A DNA stretch of 9,177 nucleotides from Thiohalocapsa sp. (lineage in GTDB: Bacteria; Pseudomonadota; Gammaproteobacteria; Chromatiales; Chromatiaceae). Within the stretch, counting starts at the first letter, position 1. Each line of letters opens with the position of its first letter. Positions 6,858-9,177 of the stretch are shown one piece after another. The DNA lies in contig NZ_JAIFKJ010000106.1 in NCBI RefSeq assembly GCF_019695415.1, positions 1 to 9,177 on the forward strand. Reading direction: 5' to 3'. Below the pieces are notes generated by a model. The model searched no databases. It saw only the letters and a program-made list of their open reading frames with translations, and was not told where the DNA came from. Made by a program: the position numbers and the translations under genes.

Positions 6858-7750
6858 TCGAGCGCCTTGCCATCATCGGCGTCGGGCTGATCGGGGGCTC
6901 GTTGGCCCGGGCGCTGCGCAGCGCCGGCGCCGTGGGCGAGATCATCGGCTGCGGGCGCTCAACGGCGAACCTGGAGCTCGCATTCGACTTGGGCGTTATC
7001 GACGGCTGCACCCGCGATCCGGCCGAGGCCGTCGAAGATGCGGACATGGTGTTCGTCGCTGTTCCCCTCGGTGCCGTGCGCGGCGTCTTTGAGCGCATCA
7101 ACGGGCGGCTGCGTGAGGACGCCGTCATCACCGACGGCGGCAGCGTCAAGGGTAGCATCGTCGCCGATGCGGCGACCGCCTTCGGCGAGGTGCCGGCGCG
7201 GCTGGTGCCCGGGCACCCGATCGCCGGCACCGAGCACAGCGGCGTTGCCGCCTCCTTCCCGGAGCTCTATCACAACCGCCGGGTTATCCTGACGCCGCTG
7301 CCGCAGACCGATGTGTTGGCCCTGGACCGGGTGCGTGCCATGTGGCAGGCGGCGGGGGCCGTCGTCACGGAAATGGACGTAGCCCACCACGATGCGGTGC
7401 TGGCCGCGACCAGCCACTTGCCGCACATGCTCGCCTTTGGCCTGGTGGACCTGCTGGCGCGTCAGCAGGACAACGACGAGATCTTCCGATACGCCGCCGG
7501 CGGCTTCCGGGACTTCACGCGCATCGCCTCCAGTAACCCAGTCATGTGGCGGGACATCTGCATCGCCAACGCCGAGGCCCTGAGCAGTATGCTCGCGCGC
7601 TTCGGCGAAGAGATGACGGACCTCGCCGACACCATCCGCCGGCGCGACGGCGAGCACCTTCTGGAGATCTTCACCCGCGCCAAGACTGCACGGGATGCCT
7701 ACGTGGACGGCGTCTCATCGCCGGAGCAGGGGCCGGAGCCGTCCGGCTGA
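6854..7750 (+). CDS. tyrA: Prephenate (or arogenate) dehydrogenase
   Basis: This enzyme oxidatively decarboxylates prephenate, and in many bacteria also arogenate, on the way to tyrosine. It has 298 residues from GTG 6854. The N-terminal Rossmann motif is GVGLIG (9-14). The second strand ends in IIGCGRS with no acidic residue, so NADP+ use is possible. Catalytic-site motifs are DGGSVK (94-99), GHPIAGTEHSG with H121, ATSHLPHM with H188, and GFRDFTRIASS with R219, which in related enzymes binds the substrate carboxylate. The C-terminal half is the usual helical dimerisation domain. There is no chorismate mutase or ACT domain, so tyrosine control, if any, acts directly on the active site. It ends shortly after the helical domain, without the AroA fusion seen in some pseudomonads. 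It is the last + strand gene of the cluster. Confidence 0.94.
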   Translation: MIERLAIIGVGLIGGSLARALRSAGAVGEIIGCGRSTANLELAFDLGVIDGCTRDPAEAVEDADMVFVAVPLGAVRGVFERINGRLREDAVITDGGSVKGSIVADAATAFGEVPARLVPGHPIAGTEHSGVAASFPELYHNRRVILTPLPQTDVLALDRVRAMWQAAGAVVTEMDVAHHDAVLAATSHLPHMLAFGLVDLLARQQDNDEIFRYAAGGFRDFTRIASSNPVMWRDICIANAEALSSMLARFGEEMTDLADTIRRRDGEHLLEIFTRAKTARDAYVDGVSSPEQGPEPSG

Positions 7751-7779
7751 GTCCCCGTCCGCCTCGCACAGCGTCCGGG

Positions 7780-7849
7780 TGTCGGGCTTCGCTAGCGCTC
7801 AGCACCGACCTACGGGGCGTGGGTCGGGCCGACCTCAGGAGGCCCGACA
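7780..7849. repeat. Compound palindrome after tyrA, possible transcription end
   Basis: Outer arms tgtcgggc (7780-7787) and gcccgaca (7842-7849) pair perfectly. A shorter alternative stem uses gtcgggcc (7823-7830) with ggcccgac (7841-7848) around a 10-base loop, and 7822-7834 (ggtcgg-g-ccgacc) is itself nearly palindromic. The first half (7780-7814) is a TGTCGGGCTTCGCT..GCTCAGC..CCGACCTACG-type element of a kind I recall as common between proteobacterial genes. It begins 29 bases after the tyrA stop and lies between convergent genes, so it may end transcription in both directions. There is no T-tract. Confidence 0.55.
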
Positions 7850-7902
7850 TCGTGTCTGGCCGTCAATGAAGGGTTGCCGGCCGGCACGTGCTGCGGTGAC
7901 CG

Positions 7903-8124
7903 TCAGTGCTGACAGCCGTCCAGACGCTGATCGGCGCCCGGCATCAGCGCGTCGATGAAGGCCACCGAGAGCACGGCTGCGCCCGCCAGCACCAGCATCA
8001 GGGCCGCCTGTGTGAAGGGCATGGTGAGAGGTGCCGCCACCGCGAACAGCCCGAGCAGCAGGCCGGCCGCCAGCAGCAGACCGGAGACGATCACCGCGAC
8101 GCGCATGGAGCGACAATTGAGCAT
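7903..8124 (-). CDS. Small two-helix membrane protein of unknown function
   Basis: I do not recognise this 73-residue protein. It has a short basic start (MLNCRSMR), a hydrophobic helix at about 9-30 (VAVIVSGLLLAAGLLLGLFA), a short PLTMPFT turn and a second hydrophobic helix at about 37-60. The soluble tail DALMPGADQRLDGCQH follows. This fits a hairpin in the inner membrane. The gene is supported by AGAGGA (8132-8137) 7 bases before the ATG and by a promoter-like pair upstream. A later methionine (residue 7) has no SD. It points towards tyrA, so the two genes converge. Shadow frames on the + strand over this region are longer but lack signals. Coding status is probable, not certain. Confidence 0.6.
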   Translation of the reverse strand: MLNCRSMRVAVIVSGLLLAAGLLLGLFAVAAPLTMPFTQAALMLVLAGAAVLSVAFIDALMPGADQRLDGCQH

Positions 8125-8155
8125 GGTTGTGTCCTCTCTGACAGCATTTAAGCAA

Positions 8156-8184
8156 ATTCTAATAGGTATTTCCCCAATTGTCCA
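8156..8184 (-). promoter_or_regulatory. Predicted sigma70-type promoter of the small membrane protein gene
   Basis: On the - strand, TGGACA (8179-8184) and TAGAAT (8156-8161) are separated by exactly 17 bases. Each matches the -35 and -10 consensus in five and four of six positions respectively. Transcription would start near 8149, about 25 bases before the ATG at 8124. The stretch 8141-8180 is clearly AT-richer than its surroundings, as expected of a promoter. Confidence 0.6.
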
Positions 8185-8240
8185 TGGTGAATCTGTCGCT
8201 TACGCCACGTTCTAACGGGCCGCGCGGCCGCCGAGCCGGG

Positions 8241-8260
8241 TAGGGTGCGCAAAGCGCAGC
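8241..8260 (+). repeat. Short dispersed repeat, copy 2 (TAGGGTGCGCAAAGCGCAGC)
   Basis: This is the second copy of the element at 1848-1866. Inside it gcgc (8247-8250) and gcgc (8254-8257) flank aaa, and ggtg (8244-8247) can pair with cacc (8266-8269). It lies 21 bases beyond the stop of the ChaN-family gene on the other strand. It may act as that gene's 3' end signal. An exact 12-base palindrome, ggccgcgcggcc, is next to it at 8218-8229. Confidence 0.5.
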
Positions 8261-8281
8261 GGGCCCACCGCCGAGACCGAC

Positions 8282-9160
8282 CTACTCCAGATCCAGCTCC
8301 GCCACTCGCCCCCGGTCCTCAACCGACAGATCACGGGCGGCGAAGACATAATCCGGCTCCGAACCCGCCGGCAGGTAGCCCATGTCCGTCACCACCACCG
8401 TCTGAAGTGCGGGGTGAATGCGCCGCAAGCGCTCCGGGATGGCATCGTCGTGCAGCACATGACCCGAACCCGCCAGCAGGACCAGCGTCCGCTGCGGGTG
8501 GGCCGTCAGATAATCTCCCGCTGTGAGGGCCATGGTCTGGTCCCAGACATACTGGACCTGGAGGAAGCGCTCCTGGCGCTCGGGCGTCGTCGCGCCGTGC
8601 ATTGCGAACATGCGCTCCAGCTGCCGGCGATAGGCTCCCTCCGCGAGCTCGATGCGCGGCGGGAAGAGCGCGCGCCGCTCCGCGTCCAGACCCTCGATGC
8701 CGCCGTCGGACACGGCGGAGACCGTCTCCGTGGCCGCGTTCAGTGCAACCAGCGGGATGCCATGCCGCTGGGCGTACTGCAGGATGTCCTGGTAGAGGTC
8801 CACGTCGAATCGCCAGCGGGCGCTCCACTCGGTGCGCTCCAGCAACTCGGCCAGGTTGATCCGGCCGGCCGAGAAGTCGTCCAGATGTGCCTGGAACGGC
8901 CGCTGGAACCACTCCATGCCGATGGCGACCGGCACCCCGCGGGTGTGCAGGCCGCGGATGATTGCGAGCTGATTCAGGTGGTGGTCATAACGGTCGTGGG
9001 TTTCGCCGACCATCACCACCCGGCTGCCCTCGAGCTCATCCAGCAGCGTCGTCACCTGCGCCTGATCCGCCGGGTCGACGAGACTTGCCATGCTAGTCCC
9101 GACATCGGGATGCGTATGTGCCAGCGCCAAGGACATGAGTCCGGCACCCAGCGCAAACAT
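8282..9160 (-). CDS. Exported ChaN/DUF399-family protein, N-terminus probably beyond the window
   Basis: The 292 visible residues match the ChaN (DUF399) family, related to the Tiki/TraB superfamily. Campylobacter ChaN is a haem-binding lipoprotein tied to iron uptake. Diagnostic motifs are VMVGETHDRYDHHLNQL (GETH at 52-55), IGMEWFQRPFQ (81-83 GME) and GSGH at 231-234 with VLHDDAIPERL after it. GYLPAG is near the end. The ATG at 9160 gives MFALGAGLMSLALAHTH, a hydrophobic stretch ending in ALA-H like a Sec signal-peptide cleavage site. The frame stays open to the window edge (AAGTA before the methionine) and the basic n-region is absent, so the true start is probably upstream. No lipobox cysteine is visible, suggesting a soluble periplasmic protein. 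It is transcribed towards the small membrane gene, 157 bases away. Substrate and partner are unknown. Confidence 0.82.
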   Translation of the reverse strand: MFALGAGLMSLALAHTHPDVGTSMASLVDPADQAQVTTLLDELEGSRVVMVGETHDRYDHHLNQLAIIRGLHTRGVPVAIGMEWFQRPFQAHLDDFSAGRINLAELLERTEWSARWRFDVDLYQDILQYAQRHGIPLVALNAATETVSAVSDGGIEGLDAERRALFPPRIELAEGAYRRQLERMFAMHGATTPERQERFLQVQYVWDQTMALTAGDYLTAHPQRTLVLLAGSGHVLHDDAIPERLRRIHPALQTVVVTDMGYLPAGSEPDYVFAARDLSVEDRGRVAELDLE

Positions 9161-9177
9161 GGCCGTGCCGGCGGCGA

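Noticed and set aside
7906..8215. Two + strand frames (7906-8151 and 7955-8215) over the small membrane gene
   Set aside because: They have no SD or promoter and give compositionally biased products. The - strand frame has hydrophobic helices, an SD and a promoter.
8331..8912. A 193-codon second - strand frame inside the ChaN gene, and an 85-codon + strand frame at 8602-8859
   Set aside because: Both are shifted-frame shadows of the ChaN-family gene. Their products are rich in arginine, alanine and proline without motifs.

Overview
The window is GC-rich chromosomal DNA, most likely from a gammaproteobacterium. The GyrA, SerC, P-protein (PheA), HisC and TyrA sequences and their order resemble the gyrA-serC-pheA-hisC-tyrA block of Pseudomonas and of Chromatiales/Ectothiorhodospiraceae-type bacteria. 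The lineage is an inference from gene order and remembered protein motifs; no search was run.

Layout. Bases 1-1674 hold the C-terminal two thirds of gyrA; the 5' part lies outside the window. A 353-base gap follows, packed with palindromic repeats. Then come five biosynthetic genes, all on the + strand: serC (2028-3122), serA (3218-4411), a bifunctional chorismate mutase/prephenate dehydratase pheA (4464-5549), hisC (5712-6857) and a prephenate/arogenate dehydrogenase tyrA (6854-7750, overlapping hisC by 4 bases). In many relatives aroA and cmk follow. Here the + strand series ends at tyrA, in another palindromic repeat. Two genes on the - strand come next: a 73-residue two-helix membrane protein (7903-8124) with a good predicted sigma70-type promoter, and an exported ChaN/DUF399-family protein (8282-9160, probably continuing past the window edge).

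How the genes fit together. SerA and SerC catalyse the first two steps of phosphoserine synthesis from 3-phosphoglycerate. PheA and TyrA split the chorismate/prephenate branch towards phenylalanine and tyrosine. HisC is a PLP aminotransferase that in such operons may serve both histidine and aromatic amino acid synthesis. SerA and PheA both carry C-terminal ACT domains, so allosteric feedback by end products is expected.

The coding genes look ordinary. The less ordinary content is in the spacers: a two-level nested inverted repeat after gyrA, degenerate copies of at least two short palindromic families on both flanks of the operon, and period-7 tandem repeats arranged as inverted arms in the serC-serA and pheA-hisC gaps. 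I found no CRISPR array, tRNA, rRNA, transposase or evident defence system.
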